A DNA stretch of 64,000 bases from Rhodoplanes serenus (GTDB lineage Bacteria > Pseudomonadota > Alphaproteobacteria > Rhizobiales > Xanthobacteraceae): positions 1-64,000 of the forward strand of contig WNKV01000013.1 of the NCBI GenBank assembly GCA_009720755.1, read 5' to 3'. Positions within the stretch are counted from its first letter, which is position 1. Each line of letters opens with the position of its first letter. Under the pieces are notes generated by a model that saw only the letters and a list, made by a program, of their open reading frames with translations, made no database searches and was not told where the DNA came from. Shown piece after piece: positions 1 through 6,736 of the stretch. The position numbers and the translations under genes are program-made.

Positions 1-1
1 A

Positions 2-97
2 TGCGAGCTGGCGCGCGCCCTGTGGACGCACGGTCCCGGGACGGACATCCGGGCCCGGGCGCCGGCCTGCCGGCGGTGGGAAGCCGAGGAGGCTTGA
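2..97 (+). CDS. C-terminal end of an unrecognised element gene (partial)
   Basis: An open frame enters the window at base 2 and ends at TGA 95-97, giving 31 residues that include ARALWTHGPGTDIRARAP. Support is contextual. The stop lies 3 bases before the next start, and the Shine-Dalgarno sequence of the next gene (GAGGAGG, 86-92) lies inside its last codons, as in compact phage or island operons. I do not recognise the family. The N-terminus lies outside the window. Confidence 0.4.
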   Translation, partial: CELARALWTHGPGTDIRARAPACRRWEAEEA

Positions 98-100
98 GCT

Positions 101-283
101 GTGCCCCGTATGCCCGCCAAGGTCACACAGGCCGACGTCGCCCGGGCGATCCGGGCGGCGAAACAGGCCGGAGCCGGCGCCGTTGAGATTCGGCGGGACG
201 GAACGATTGTGGTCCGGATCAATGCTCCGCCGATAGAGGTCGACGAACCTACGATTGATGGCGGGCCGTCCGTCGTGCTGTGA
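101..283 (+). CDS. Small hypothetical protein upstream of integrase
   Basis: This is a 60-residue protein with a helix-like N-terminal half (residues 8-21, VTQADVARAIRAAK) and a short beta-rich second half (EIRRDGTIVVRI). The GTG at 101 is chosen as start because GAGGAGG at 86-92 sits 8 bases upstream. The ATG at 110 would be too far away. The stop overlaps the integrase start as TGATG, which implies translational coupling and a shared transcript. Such short proteins often accompany integrase genes in alphaproteobacterial islands and may act as a DNA-binding excision or regulatory partner. That role is inference only, since no named domain is recognisable. Confidence 0.6.
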   Translation: MPRMPAKVTQADVARAIRAAKQAGAGAVEIRRDGTIVVRINAPPIEVDEPTIDGGPSVVL

Positions 284-1359
284 TGCCCGACATGCCTCCG
301 GCCAGGCTTCCCCACCTTGTGCGCCAGGTTACCCGACACGGTCGGGTCGTGTGGTATGTGCGGATCGGGCACGGTCCTCGCGTCCGCCTGCGGGCGTCCT
401 ACGGCTCCCCCGAGTTCATGGCGGAGTACGCCGCCGCGGTGGCGGCGGGTGCGCCAGCTTCCCAAGCCAAGCCGATCGCCGGAACTCTGGGGTGGCTGAT
501 CGATCGGTACCGCGAGACGGCCGCCTGGTCGGGCCTGTCGCTCGCCACCCGGCGGCAGCGCGAGGCGATCTTGCGCCAGATGACGGCGTCGGCGGGGGGC
601 GAGCCGCTCATGCGGATCACCCGAAAGGCCGTGGCGGCTGGCATCGATCGGCGCCGCGAGACGCCGCACCAGGCACGGCACTATCTCGACACGCTGCGTG
701 GTCTCTACGCATGGGCCATTGGTGCCGAGTTGGTGGCGAGCGACCCCACGGCCGGACTCAAGCCGCCTCGGCGCCCGCGCGGGTCGGGATTTGTCATGTG
801 GACGGCGGACGACGTCGCTCGGTTTGAGGCCCGCTGGCCGCGCGGCACCCGGGAGCGGGTCGCCTTCGACGTCCTCCGGTTCACCGGGCTCCGCCGCGGT
901 GACGCGGTCCGGCTCGGCCGGCCTCACGTCCGGGCCGGCATCATCAGCATCCAGACCGAAAAAACGGGGGAGTGGGTGACGATCGCGGTAGCGCCCGAGC
1001 TGGCCGCGACCTTGGAGCGCGGTCCGATCGGCGAACTGACCTATATCGCCGGGGAGCGCGGCCGGCCGATGGCGAAGGAGAGCTTCGGCAACTGGTTCGC
1101 CGAGGCGTGCCGATCGGCGCGCGTCACGAAGTCGGCGCACGGGCTGCGGAAGCTCTTCGCCACCCAGCTCGCCGAGCGCGGAGCCACGACGAACGAGCTG
1201 GAGGCGGCGTGCGGCTGGCGGGGCGGTCGGATGGCGTCGCACTACACCGAGGCCGCCAACCGCGAGCGCCTCGGTCTGGCGGCGAGTCAGCGGCTGGGCA
1301 CGGACACGGAACAGAAAAATCCCTCACCCGTCTCCGCGAATCCCTCACCTAAGAAATAG
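283..1359 (+). CDS. Tyrosine-type site-specific recombinase (integrase)
   Basis: This 358-residue protein catalyses integration and excision of the element to its left. Residues 1-40 form a short arm-binding region with basic repeats. Residues 70-160 look like a SAM-like core-binding domain. Residues 175-335 are the catalytic domain. Visible catalytic motifs are FTGLRRGDA (first Arg), HGLRKLFAT (His-x-x-Arg) and GWRGGRMASHYTEA (second His and nucleophilic Tyr). All active-site residues are present, so it looks functional. ATG 283 overlaps the previous stop, and a GTG at 280 is the alternative. It ends 40 bases from the tRNA-Tyr 3' end, the probable target. The C-terminal tail (KNPSPVSANPSPKK) is low complexity. 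Confidence 0.93.
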   Translation: MPDMPPARLPHLVRQVTRHGRVVWYVRIGHGPRVRLRASYGSPEFMAEYAAAVAAGAPASQAKPIAGTLGWLIDRYRETAAWSGLSLATRRQREAILRQMTASAGGEPLMRITRKAVAAGIDRRRETPHQARHYLDTLRGLYAWAIGAELVASDPTAGLKPPRRPRGSGFVMWTADDVARFEARWPRGTRERVAFDVLRFTGLRRGDAVRLGRPHVRAGIISIQTEKTGEWVTIAVAPELAATLERGPIGELTYIAGERGRPMAKESFGNWFAEACRSARVTKSAHGLRKLFATQLAERGATTNELEAACGWRGGRMASHYTEAANRERLGLAASQRLGTDTEQKNPSPVSANPSPKK

Positions 1360-1399
1360 ATGAGAAGTGTCAGTCATTTACGACAGAGGAAACGGCGGA

Positions 1400-1484
1400 T
1401 GGTGGGGGAGGTAGGACTCGAACCTACGAAGGCATAGCCAGCGGATTTACAGTCCGCCCCCTTTGCCGCTCGGGACACTCCCCC
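1400..1484 (-). tRNA. tRNA-Tyr (GTA)
   Basis: Read on the minus strand this is an 85-base class II tRNA with an encoded 3' CCA. The acceptor stem GGGGGAG (1484-1478) pairs with CTCCCCC (1410-1404). The anticodon loop CTGTAAA gives GTA, which decodes tyrosine. A long variable arm and a T-arm with GGTTCGAGTCC are present. The 3' end faces the integrase gene, which makes this tRNA the likely integration site. Confidence 0.96.
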
Positions 1485-1633
1485 GCTCCGCGGTCGCGCT
1501 CCGTGGTTAACGGAGCCCGGACGATCGGGAACCGATCGTGGCCGGACGCGACTGCCGGGGCCGTTCTTATGGGTGGCGACCCCAATGGTGTCAACACGAA
1601 AAAGCCGCCGGCGCTCCGCGCCCGATCTCGGCC

Positions 1634-2434
1634 TCAGGTCGCCGCCGTCGGTTCGTCGGGCGGCGGCCGTTCCGACGGGACCGTGGCGTCGGCGAGCGCC
1701 GCGCCATAGAGGATCATGCATGGTCCGGGGGGCGGCGCGTCGCGCAGGCGGATCGCCACGGTCGCCACCGTGCCGACGATGACGCCGGGGGCGGCGACAC
1801 CCAGATTCTCCACCACCACGGCCGGCGTCTCCGGCGACAGCCCGCGGGCGAACAGCTTCTCGGCGAGCGCCGGGAAGGTCGCCTTGCCCATGAACACGCA
1901 GGTGGTGGCGGCGGCGTCGGCGAGGGCGGCGAGGTCGAGGTCGTCGGGTAGGCCGCCGGTCACCTCGTGGGCGGTGACGAACTGGACCCGGCGGGCGACC
2001 AGCCGCTTGGTCAGCGCGCTGCCGACCAGCGCGGCCGCCGCCGTCGCGGTGGTGACGCCGGGCACGATCTCGACCGGGATGCCGGCGGCGCGCGCCGCCG
2101 TGATCTCCTCGTCGGCGCGGGCGAAGATCGCCGGGTCGCCGGACTTCAGCCGTACCACCCGCTGGCCCATGGCGGCGTAGGCGACCATCAGGCGGCTCAC
2201 CTCGGCCTGCTTGGGGGCGTGCTGGCCGCTGCGCTTGCCGACCGCGATCTGCTCGGCGTCGTCCCGCACATGGGCGAGGGCGGCGCCGCTGGCGAGATCG
2301 TCGTAGAGCACCACGTCGGCGGCGCGCAGGCGGTCGATCGCCCGCAGCGTCAGGAGGTCGGCGTCGCCCGGCCCGGCACCGACGAGCGTGATGTGTCCGG
2401 TCGCGGCGGGAGCGGTATCGGGTGAGTCAGCCAT
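1634..2434 (-). CDS. cobA: Uroporphyrinogen-III C-methyltransferase
   Basis: This 266-residue enzyme methylates uroporphyrinogen III at C2 and C7 with S-adenosylmethionine, giving precorrin-2, the entry to the corrin branch. The SUMT fold is evident from VGAGPGDADLLTL near residue 14, SGDPAIFARADEE in the middle and VPGVTTATAAAA after it. The length is that of a stand-alone SUMT with no CysG oxidase/chelatase domain. The start is taken at MADSPDT (2434), about 10 residues before the first motif. The gene is divergent from cbiD with only 46 bases between starts, so their promoters overlap. No riboswitch is seen in that gap. Confidence 0.95.
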   Translation of the reverse strand: MADSPDTAPAATGHITLVGAGPGDADLLTLRAIDRLRAADVVLYDDLASGAALAHVRDDAEQIAVGKRSGQHAPKQAEVSRLMVAYAAMGQRVVRLKSGDPAIFARADEEITAARAAGIPVEIVPGVTTATAAAALVGSALTKRLVARRVQFVTAHEVTGGLPDDLDLAALADAAATTCVFMGKATFPALAEKLFARGLSPETPAVVVENLGVAAPGVIVGTVATVAIRLRDAPPPGPCMILYGAALADATVPSERPPPDEPTAAT

Positions 2435-2480
2435 GGCGGATGTCCTGACTTGCCGGCGGCGCGCCCCTATAGTGCCGGCC

Positions 2481-3572
2481 ATGACGGAGAATTCCCCGCT
2501 GCGGCGCGGCTGGACCACCGGCACCTGCGCGACCGCCGCGACGCGGGCGGCGTTCGAGGCGCTGGTGACGGGTCGCTTCCCCGACCCGGTGGCGGTGACG
2601 CTGCCGGGCGGCGGCCGTCCGGCTTTCGCGCTGGCGACGACCGAGCGCGGCGACGGCTTCGCCCGGGCCGGGGTGATCAAGGATGCCGGCGACGATCCCG
2701 ACGTGACCCACGGGGCGCTGATCGTCGCCACCGTCCGTCCGGCGGCGGCGGGCGCCGGCGTCGTGTTCCGGGCCGGCGAGGGGGTCGGCACCGTCACCCG
2801 GGCCGGCCTGCCGCTGCCGCCCGGCGAGCCGGCCATCAACCCGGTGCCGCGGGCGATGATCCGCGCCGCCGTCGCCGAGGTCTGCGCCGCCACCGGCGCG
2901 GCCGGCGACGTCACGGTGGAGATCGCGATCCCGGGTGGCGACGCGCTGGCGCGCAAGACCCTCAATCCGCGGCTCGGCATCGTCGGTGGCCTGTCGATCC
3001 TCGGCACCACCGGCATCATCGTGCCGTTCTCGTGCGCCGCGTGGATTCACTCGATCCACCGCGGCATCGACGTCGCCCGCGCGGCCGGGCTCGACCATGT
3101 GGCGGGCGCCACCGGGTCGACCTCGGAGGCCGCCATCGCGGCGCTCGACCGTCTGCCCGAGATCGCCCTGATCGACATGGGCGACTTCGTCGGCGGCCTG
3201 CTGAAGTATCTGCGGGTGCATCCGGTCGAGCGCGTCACCGTGGCGGGCGGCTTCGCCAAGATGGTGAAGCTGTCCCAGGGGCTCCTGGACCTGCACTCGC
3301 GCGCCGGGGCGGTCGATCTCGGGCATCTGGCGCGGCTCGCCGCCGAGGCCGGCGCGCTGCCCGCGCTCGCCGAGCGGATCGCTGTCGCCAACACGGCGCT
3401 CGATGCGCTGGAGCAGACGCGGGCCGCCGGACTCGATATTGCCGCCGTGGTGGCGGACCGTGCCGTCGCGACGGCGGCGCGGGTGCTGGCCGGCACGTCG
3501 GTCGGGGTCGACGTCGCGGTGTTCGACCGGGCGGGCGGCCTGTTGGCGCGGACGCCGGTGGTGCGGAGCTAG
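2481..3572 (+). CDS. cbiD: Cobalt-precorrin-5B C1-methyltransferase CbiD
   Basis: This 363-residue protein is the CbiD-type C1-methyltransferase of the anaerobic pathway. It also occurs in bacteria that otherwise use the late-cobalt route and lack CobF. Diagnostic stretches are RRGWTTGTCATAATRAAF at residues 6-23, GGLSILGTTGI in the middle and VAGGFAKMVKLSQG towards the end. The start is set at ATG 2481 because family members begin just before RxGWTTGT; longer reading would overlap cobA. It is followed with no gap by cobK, so the two form an operon for consecutive ring steps (C1 methylation/deacylation, then reduction at C18/C19). Confidence 0.95.
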   Translation: MTENSPLRRGWTTGTCATAATRAAFEALVTGRFPDPVAVTLPGGGRPAFALATTERGDGFARAGVIKDAGDDPDVTHGALIVATVRPAAAGAGVVFRAGEGVGTVTRAGLPLPPGEPAINPVPRAMIRAAVAEVCAATGAAGDVTVEIAIPGGDALARKTLNPRLGIVGGLSILGTTGIIVPFSCAAWIHSIHRGIDVARAAGLDHVAGATGSTSEAAIAALDRLPEIALIDMGDFVGGLLKYLRVHPVERVTVAGGFAKMVKLSQGLLDLHSRAGAVDLGHLARLAAEAGALPALAERIAVANTALDALEQTRAAGLDIAAVVADRAVATAARVLAGTSVGVDVAVFDRAGGLLARTPVVRS

Positions 3573-4361
3573 ATGATGGCCGGCAACGGGAAACGCCTGC
3601 GCGTGCTGATCCTCGGCGGAACCAGCGAGGCGCGCCGGCTCGCCGAGGTGGTGGCACGGTTCGCCGGCATCGACGCGGTGCTGTCCTATGCGGGGCGCAC
3701 CGAGAATCCGGCGCCGCCGCCGATCCCGTATCGGGTCGGCGGCTTCGGCGGCCGCGACGGCCTCGTGGCCTATCTGCGCGCCGAGCGGATCGACCGGGTG
3801 GTCGACGCCACCCATCCGTTCGCGGCGCAGATGAGCCGCAACGCGGTGGCGGCCTGCGCGGCGACCGGGACGCCGCTGCTCGCGCTGGAGCGGGCACCGT
3901 GGCGGCCGGTCGACGGCGACCTGTGGATCGATGTCGACACGCTGGAGGAGGCGGCCGACGCGCTCGGCGAGACGCCCCGCAAGGTGTTTCTCGGCATCGG
4001 CCGCCTGCATCTCGACGTGTTCGCGCGACGGCCGCAGCACGACTACCTGGTACGTCTGGTCGACCCGCCCCGGGGGGAGCTGCCGCTGCCGCATGTTCGG
4101 GTGATCGTCGCCCGCGGGCCGTTCGACGTCGCCGGCGACCAGGCGATGCTGGAGCGGCACGGCAGCGAGGTGGTGGTGGCCAAGAACGGCGGCGGCACCG
4201 CGGCGGTGGCCAAGATCGCGGCGGCGCGCGCGCTCGGGCTGCCCGTCGTCATGGTGCGACGGCCCCGGATTCAGCCGCGTCCCGCAGTCGAGACGGTCGC
4301 GGCGGTGATGCGCTGGCTCGGTCACGAGGTCCCCGCCGAGGGCGCCGAGCGCGGCGTGTAG
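3573..4361 (+). CDS. cobK: Precorrin-6A reductase
   Basis: This 262-residue NADPH-dependent enzyme reduces the C18-C19 double bond of precorrin-6A. The N-terminal nucleotide-binding motif VLILGGTSEARRLAE is at residues 11-25. Family motifs VDATHPFAAQMSRNA (about 77-91) and VVAKNGGGTAAVAKI near the C-terminus are clear. The first ATG directly follows the cbiD stop, and a second ATG lies one codon later. The last 40 bases overlap convergently with the 3' end of cobJ, a compact arrangement that may make the two transcripts antisense at their ends. Confidence 0.95.
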   Translation: MMAGNGKRLRVLILGGTSEARRLAEVVARFAGIDAVLSYAGRTENPAPPPIPYRVGGFGGRDGLVAYLRAERIDRVVDATHPFAAQMSRNAVAACAATGTPLLALERAPWRPVDGDLWIDVDTLEEAADALGETPRKVFLGIGRLHLDVFARRPQHDYLVRLVDPPRGELPLPHVRVIVARGPFDVAGDQAMLERHGSEVVVAKNGGGTAAVAKIAAARALGLPVVMVRRPRIQPRPAVETVAAVMRWLGHEVPAEGAERGV

Positions 4362-5107
4362 ACGAAGGCGGCACGACCGTGGGGGCGGGCGATCAGCCGC
4401 GTCTGCGACGAGCCGACGATCACCAGCGTGCGCATGTCGGCGCGTCCCGGGTCGGCGTCGGCGAGCCGCACGGTGTCGACGCGCTCGTGCGCCTCGCTCA
4501 CCGCGGTGGCGAACACGACCGGCGTGTCGGCGGCCCGCCGGCCGCGCAGCAGCTCCAGCGCGCGGCCGAGCTGCCAGGGCCGCGCCTTCGACACCGGATT
4601 GTACAGCGCGATGACGAAGTCGGCCTCGGCGGCGAGCGTCAGCCGGCGCTCGACCAGATCCCAGGGCTTGAGATTGTCGGAGAGATTGACGGCGCAGAAG
4701 TCGTGCCCGAGCGGGGCGCCGGCGCGGGCCGCTGCCGCCGTCATGGCGGTGACGCCGGGCAGCACCCGCACGTCGAGGCCGCGCCAGACGGGATCGCCGG
4801 CCTCCATCGCCTCGAACACCGCGGCCGCCATGGCGAACACCCCGGGATCACCCGACGAGACCACCGCGACGCGGCGCCCCTCCGCCGCGAGACGCAGCGC
4901 CAGGCGGGCGCGGTCGATCTCCTCGCGATTGTCGGAGCCGTGGCGGACGACGTTCTCGCGCGCCGGCACCCGCGCCACATAAGGCCCGTAGCCGACCAGG
5001 TCGGTCGCGGTGGCGAGCGCGTCGCTCACCTCCGGGGTGACGAGACGCGCCGCCCCGGGGCCGAGCCCGGCGATCACCAGCCATCCGGCATCGGTGAGGG
5101 CCGTCAT
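4322..5107 (-). CDS. cobJ: Precorrin-3B C17-methyltransferase
   Basis: This 261-residue SAM-dependent enzyme performs C17 methylation and ring contraction. Motifs are VIAGLGPGAARLVTPEV near residue 12, SSGDPGVFAMAA, and VLPGVTAMTAAAARAG. The segment LSDNLKPWDLVERRL is typical of the CobJ/CbiH branch. ATG 5107 overlaps the cobI stop by 4 bases (ATGA), so translation is probably coupled. It is the last gene of the minus-strand unit DUF1636-cobW-cobN-cobH-cobI-cobJ headed by a cobalamin riboswitch. Stand-alone rather than fused to another cob domain. Confidence 0.95.
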   Translation of the reverse strand: MTALTDAGWLVIAGLGPGAARLVTPEVSDALATATDLVGYGPYVARVPARENVVRHGSDNREEIDRARLALRLAAEGRRVAVVSSGDPGVFAMAAAVFEAMEAGDPVWRGLDVRVLPGVTAMTAAAARAGAPLGHDFCAVNLSDNLKPWDLVERRLTLAAEADFVIALYNPVSKARPWQLGRALELLRGRRAADTPVVFATAVSEAHERVDTVRLADADPGRADMRTLVIVGSSQTRLIARPHGRAAFVYTPRSAPSAGTS

Positions 5108-5832
5108 GGACGCCGCCCCTGGCCGGGCACCAGCACGATGGCGAAGTAGGGGGCCGTGTCGTCGTCCTTGTCGGCGAGACGGACGACGCGCTCGCCCGCC
5201 ATGGTGCCGCGCTCGACATAGATGGCGCGGTCGACGAGGCCGGCGGCCGCGAGCGCCCGGCGCACCTTCGGCAGATTGCGGCCGAGCTTCATCACCACGA
5301 GGGCGTCGGTGTCGCCCATGCGGCGGGTCAGCGTCGCCTCGTCGAGGGTGGCGGGAAGGACGGTGAGCACGTCGTCGCCCCAGGTGATCGGCGTGCCGGC
5401 GGCGGTCCAGCAGCCCGCCATGCCGGGAATGCCGGGCACCACCGCGACCCGCACCTCGCGCAGGCGGGTGTAGAGATGCATGAACGAGCCGTAGAGGAAG
5501 GGGTCGCCCTCGCACAGCACGACGACGTCGCGGCCCGCCGCGGTCTCGGCCGCGAGGCGGGCGACGCAGGCGTCGTAGAAGGCGGCGAGCGCCGTGTTGT
5601 AGGCGGGATCGGCGACGTCGATCTCGGTCGTCACCGGATACGCCATGGCGATCTCGGCAATCCCGGCCGGCAGGAGGCCGGCCGCGATGGTGCGGGCGTT
5701 GCTGGTGCGCCCGGCCTTGCAGAAATAGGCGACGACGGACGCCGTCGCGATCAGCCGCGCGGCCTTGACGCTGATCAGCTCCGGATCGCCCGGGCCGAGC
5801 CCGACGCCGAAGACGCTGCCGGGCGCCGTCAT
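5104..5832 (-). CDS. cobI: Precorrin-2 C20-methyltransferase
   Basis: This 242-residue enzyme methylates precorrin-2 at C20 to give precorrin-3A. Motifs are GVGLGPGDPELISVKAARL near the N-terminus, CEGDPFLYGSFMHLYTRL and VVPGIPGMAGCWTAAG. The start at ATG 5832 fits homologues; a longer reading adds only MPCPRPEPP. It overlaps cobJ by 4 bases. The roughly 280 bases between it and upstream cobH hold a block of palindromic repeats, so the unit is interrupted by a repeat insertion but probably still co-transcribed. Confidence 0.95.
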   Translation of the reverse strand: MTAPGSVFGVGLGPGDPELISVKAARLIATASVVAYFCKAGRTSNARTIAAGLLPAGIAEIAMAYPVTTEIDVADPAYNTALAAFYDACVARLAAETAAGRDVVVLCEGDPFLYGSFMHLYTRLREVRVAVVPGIPGMAGCWTAAGTPITWGDDVLTVLPATLDEATLTRRMGDTDALVVMKLGRNLPKVRRALAAAGLVDRAIYVERGTMAGERVVRLADKDDDTAPYFAIVLVPGQGRRP

Positions 5833-5865
5833 GGGCGGCTCCGGTCGAGGGCAGGGCATTCGCCG

Positions 5866-6060
5866 CCACCTCTCCCCGCCGGCGAGGCGGTTCGGCGGGG
5901 GATTGAACCTCTCCCCGCGGGCGGGGAGAGGTCGGCGCCGCAGGCGCCGGGTGAGGGGGTGTTTCGGCTGAACGCGAGGCGCTGCGGCCTCTCACCCGGC
6001 TCGCCGCGTGGCGGCGAGCCACCCTCTCCCCGCTCACGGGGAGAGGGAAACCGGGCTGCG
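5866..6060. repeat. Palindromic intergenic repeat block (type A)
   Basis: Two strong hairpins lie between cobI and cobH: CCTCTCCCCG with CGGGGAGAGG at 5908-5931, and a similar pair at 6022-6047. Smaller GC-rich stems separate them. The same hairpin core recurs at 6779-6912, 11324-11453 and, shortened, 13058-13097. It resembles REP/BIME-like elements of rhizobial genomes. It could form attenuating structure in the cob transcript. No coding content is apparent. Confidence 0.85.
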
Positions 6061-6109
6061 GCGGCCGGGACAAGCCCGGCCATGACGAAGGATGGAAAAA
6101 GGAAGCCAG

Positions 6110-6736
6110 TCATTCCCGGTCGCTCGCGAGCGCATTGACGGCGGCGGCCGTCATGGCGCTGCCGCCTTTGCGGCCGCGCACGATCACGCAGGGCACGCGG
6201 CCGTCGGCCAGCAGCGCCTCCTTGGATTCGGCGGCGCCGACGAAGCCGACCGGCATGCCGATCACCATAGCAGGCTTGGGCGCACCCTCGTCGAGCATCT
6301 CCAGCAGGCGGAACAGCGCGGTCGGCGCGTTGCCGATCGCCACCACGGCGCCGCCGAGCGTTTCGCGCCACAGCGCCATGGCGGCCGCCGTGCGGGTCGT
6401 CCCGAGCTTGTCCGCGAGCGCCGGGACGGCCGGATCGGAGAGCGTGCAGATCACCTCGTTCTGCGCCGGCAGGCGGGCGCGCGTCACGCCGTGCGCGACC
6501 ATCTGGGCGTCGCACAGGATCGGCGCGCCGGCGGCGAGCGCCGCCCGGCCGGCCGCCGCGGCGCCGGACGAGAACACGATGTCGGGCGCGATCTCGACCA
6601 TGCCGCAGGCATGGATCACCCGCACCGCGACGGTCTCCTCCTCGGGCGCGAAGCGGGCGAGGTCGGCCTCGGCCCGGATGATGGCGAAGGAGCGCCGGTA
6701 GATGGCGGCGCCGTCCTTCTCGTAATTCAAGATCAT
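6110..6736 (-). CDS. cobH: Precorrin-8X methylmutase
   Basis: This 208-residue isomerase moves the methyl group from C11 to C12, forming hydrogenobyrinic acid. The catalytic histidine is H42 in RVIHACGMVE. Other family stretches are PILCDAQMVAHGVTRARL and GMPVGFVGAAESKEAL. The first methionine is used (MILNYEKDG, typical of the family). The start overlaps the cobN stop by 4 bases (ATGA). This coupling is preserved even though the 3' end of cobN consists of repeat sequence. Confidence 0.95.
   Translation of the reverse strand: MILNYEKDGAAIYRRSFAIIRAEADLARFAPEEETVAVRVIHACGMVEIAPDIVFSSGAAAAGRAALAAGAPILCDAQMVAHGVTRARLPAQNEVICTLSDPAVPALADKLGTTRTAAAMALWRETLGGAVVAIGNAPTALFRLLEMLDEGAPKPAMVIGMPVGFVGAAESKEALLADGRVPCVIVRGRKGGSAMTAAAVNALASDRE

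Larger units (their letters stand above)
1..1420. mobile_element. Right end of an integrative element in tRNA-Tyr
   Basis: A tightly packed run of three rightward genes ending in a tyrosine recombinase stops about 40 bases from the 3' end of a tRNA-Tyr gene. That is the usual geometry of islands or prophages inserted by site-specific recombination at a tRNA 3' end. The element would extend leftward out of the window, and the attachment core should fall in the tRNA 3' part (about 1400-1440). The left end and the second att copy are not visible, so the boundary is inferred. Confidence 0.6.

Noticed and set aside
1-186. 61-residue plus-strand frame at the left edge
   Set aside because: Translation is Arg/Gly/Pro-rich and overlaps two better supported frames (2-97 and 101-283) with a proper ribosome binding site.
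5866-6060. Possible CRISPR-like array
   Set aside because: The repeats are inverted hairpins of uneven spacing without unique regular spacers, and no cas gene is near.
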